Below are positions 24,665 to 26,247 of a DNA stretch of 26,247 nt, piece after piece. Source of the stretch: Rhodospirillaceae bacterium CCH5-H10 (GTDB lineage: Bacteria; Pseudomonadota; Alphaproteobacteria; Reyranellales; Reyranellaceae); contig LSKJ01000292.1 in NCBI GenBank assembly GCA_001557035.1, forward strand, positions 1 through 26,247, read 5' to 3'. The notes below the pieces were generated by a model, which saw only the letters and a program-made list of their open reading frames with translations, searched no databases and was not told where the DNA came from. Position 1 is the stretch's first letter. Every line of letters starts with the position of its first letter. The translations under genes and the position numbers were made by a program.

Positions 24665-25291
24665 ATGGAGCAACTGGGAATTACCGTTTTCGACGTCGCC
24701 GTGATTGCCGTGGCCGTCTTCGGGGCCGTGATCGGCATGTCCACGGGCTTCGCCCATGCCGTCCTTTTCATCGCCTCCTGGATCGGGGCGGGCTGGGTCG
24801 CTTGGCGCTTCTCCGCGGTCGTCCAGCCCGAGGTCGAGAAGCTCGTCGGCAGTACCGAACTGGCCTATTTCGTCTCGATGCTGGCGGTGTTCGTGGCCGC
24901 CCTGATCGTTTTGATCATGCTGACCAGCGTCCTGTCCCGCTCGATCCGCAGCAGCCCGCTCGGCAAGCCCGACAAGATCCTGGGTGCGGGCTTCGGCGTG
25001 CTCTGCGCCTGGGTGGCCATGGGAACGGCCTTCCTGTTCTATGGCTACCTGGGTCCCCGGCAGCTGCCGCCCGCGGTCGAGGGCGCGGCGAGTTTCCCCA
25101 TGATCCGGGAGATGGCGAACTTCGTGGAGCCGTATCTGCCAACCGGCTTCCGCACCCGGCTGCAGCGACCCGGCATGGAAAGCGGCGTCATTGCCCCCTC
25201 GACGCGCCCCACGCCGACCCCGTCGGCGCCACCCAATGCGGCCCCTGCCGCGCCGCCGCCGGCTACCGGGGAAACCAAACCGCCGCAGTGA
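24665..25291 (+). CDS. cvpA: CvpA family membrane protein
   Basis: A 208-residue inner-membrane protein of the CvpA (colicin V production) family, usually placed before purF. Four hydrophobic helices are seen (about 7-26, 28-48, 61-86 and 98-121), including the family features AVFGAVIGMSTGFAHAV and GKPDKILGAGFGVLCAWVAMG. A Pro/Ala/Thr-rich soluble tail (from about 170) ends the protein. GGGG lies 3 bases before the ATG, a loose ribosome site. The family's molecular role is still poorly defined. Confidence 0.93.
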   Translation: MEQLGITVFDVAVIAVAVFGAVIGMSTGFAHAVLFIASWIGAGWVAWRFSAVVQPEVEKLVGSTELAYFVSMLAVFVAALIVLIMLTSVLSRSIRSSPLGKPDKILGAGFGVLCAWVAMGTAFLFYGYLGPRQLPPAVEGAASFPMIREMANFVEPYLPTGFRTRLQRPGMESGVIAPSTRPTPTPSAPPNAAPAAPPPATGETKPPQ

Positions 25292-25293
25292 GT

Positions 25294-25299
25294 TATACT
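25294..25299 (+). promoter_or_regulatory. Possible -10 box upstream of purF
   Basis: TATACT (5/6) just after the cvpA stop, with no good -35 box. If used, transcription starts near 25306 and the leader contains a small TGGGG/CCCCA hairpin (25309-25323) before the purF GTG. Confidence 0.25.
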
Positions 25300-25337
25300 T
25301 GATGGCGTTGGGGCGACACCCCAGCTATAACCCCGCC

Positions 25338-26247
25338 GTGCTAAGCACCCCGAAACGCTCCGACGACGCCGACCTCGACAAGTTTCACGAGGAATGTGCG
25401 TTGTTCGGCATCTACGGGACGTCGGATGCCGCCGCGCATAGCGCGCTGGGTCTGCATGCCCTGCAGCACCGTGGCCAGGAAGCATCCGGAATCGTCACCT
25501 TCGACGGCCGCCTTTTCCACAATCATCGCGCCGCGGGCTTGGTGGGAGACATCTTCGGCACGCAGGCGGTGATGGAAAAGCTCGTTGGCTATTCCGCCAT
25601 CGGCCACAACCGCTACGCCACGACCGGCGGCTCCTCCGACCGCAACATCCAGCCCATCTTCGCCGATTTCGACTTCGGCGGCCTGGCACTGGCGCACAAC
25701 GGCAACCTCACCAACGCCTATCTGTTGCGCAAGGAGCTGGTTCGCATCGGCTGCCTGTTCCAGTCGACCACCGACACGGAAGTCATCAACCACCTGATCG
25801 CGCGCTCCAACTACTCGACCGTCGTCGACCGGCTGATCGACGCGCTCGGTCGTGTGAAAGGTGCCTACTCGCTCCTGCTGCTGACCAACGAGGCGCTGAT
25901 CGGCGTCCGCGATCCGATGGGCGTCCGACCGCTGGTCATCGGCAAGCTGGACGATGCCTGGATCTTCACGTCCGAGAGCTGCGCGCTGGACATCATCGGT
26001 GCCCGGTTCGTGCGCGACGTCGAGCCCGGCGAGATCGTGATCGCCGACGGCAGCGGGCTTCGCTCGATCAAGCCGTTCGCCAAACAGCAGCGCCGCTTCT
26101 GCGTGTTCGAGCACATCTATTTCGCGCGCCCCGATTCGAAGGTCGAGGGCATCGGCGTGTACGACGCCCGCAAGCGGATCGGCATGGAACTCGCCAAGGA
26201 GAACCCTGTCGCCGCCGACGTCGTCGTACCTGTGCCGGACTCCGGCG
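25338..26247 (+). CDS. purF: Amidophosphoribosyltransferase (5' part, cut by window edge)
   Basis: First committed enzyme of purine synthesis: makes 5-phosphoribosylamine from PRPP and glutamine. About 303 codons are present. The N-terminal nucleophile Cys is at position 20 in HEECALFGIYG, exposed after removal of a 19-residue propeptide. The glutaminase core is seen in GLHALQHRGQEASGI, GHNRYATTGGSS and LAHNGNLTNA. The phosphoribosyl domain begins, and the sequence ends inside VVVPVPDSG, the PRPP-side motif. The start is GTG 25338 (MLSTPKRSDDAD), which gives a propeptide of usual size. An in-frame ATG at 25302 would add 12 residues. Neither has a clear ribosome site. Confidence 0.95.
   Translation, partial: MLSTPKRSDDADLDKFHEECALFGIYGTSDAAAHSALGLHALQHRGQEASGIVTFDGRLFHNHRAAGLVGDIFGTQAVMEKLVGYSAIGHNRYATTGGSSDRNIQPIFADFDFGGLALAHNGNLTNAYLLRKELVRIGCLFQSTTDTEVINHLIARSNYSTVVDRLIDALGRVKGAYSLLLLTNEALIGVRDPMGVRPLVIGKLDDAWIFTSESCALDIIGARFVRDVEPGEIVIADGSGLRSIKPFAKQQRRFCVFEHIYFARPDSKVEGIGVYDARKRIGMELAKENPVAADVVVPVPDSG

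Noticed and set aside
1..26247. CRISPR array, tRNA, rRNA, transposase, phage or secondary-metabolite genes
   Set aside because: None seen on either strand.

Overview
This looks like a chromosomal housekeeping segment from a GC-rich alphaproteobacterium, probably Rhodospirillales-like. That placement rests on gene order and protein character only: clpS-clpA, fabD-fabG-acpP-fabF-mltG, rpsF-rpsR-rplI, dnaB-alr-(mlaE-mlaF)-radA-cvpA-purF, and a Tim14-like membrane J-protein. I see no rRNA, tRNA, CRISPR, insertion sequence or prophage gene, and no gene-free stretch longer than about 240 bases.

Layout. Bases 1-2227 (minus strand) hold the start of clpA, then clpS and a secreted protein of unknown function. 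A SPOR-domain D,D-carboxypeptidase follows on the plus strand (2390-3829). It converges with a minus-strand operon, galU-ugd-phosphoglucomutase/phosphomannomutase-gamma-glutamylcyclotransferase (7861 back to 3798), whose first three enzymes turn glucose-6-phosphate into UDP-glucuronate. Next, also on the minus strand, is the fatty-acid cluster fabD-fabG-acpP-fabF followed by mltG and a membrane J-protein (13103 back to 7972). From a divergent promoter region at about 13104-13340, rpsF-rpsR-rplI runs on the plus strand and ends in a strong intrinsic terminator. An accessory patch follows: a ferric-iron ABC permease (plus), its probable binding protein (minus, overlapping tail to tail) and cfa (plus). 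The plus-strand run dnaB-alr-mlaE-mlaF-radA-cvpA-purF closes the window; purF is cut by the edge.

The most striking signal is inside radA. Bases 23397-23437 (41 bp) lie between perfect 8-bp inverted repeats (23389-23396 and 23438-23445) and read as if flipped. As given, this stretch encodes residues unlike RadA. Flipped in place, it keeps length and frame and restores the family motif (...INEFDRVCGGGLV...) just before Walker A. Both orientations are open. This is either an intragenic invertible switch, a fixed hairpin-loop inversion that damages RadA, or a sequencing/assembly artefact.

Other points of interest are the tail-to-tail iron-transport pair without an ATPase gene, palindromic and tandem repeats between that pair's binding protein and cfa, a structured rpsF leader, and a Tim14-like J-protein beside mltG.
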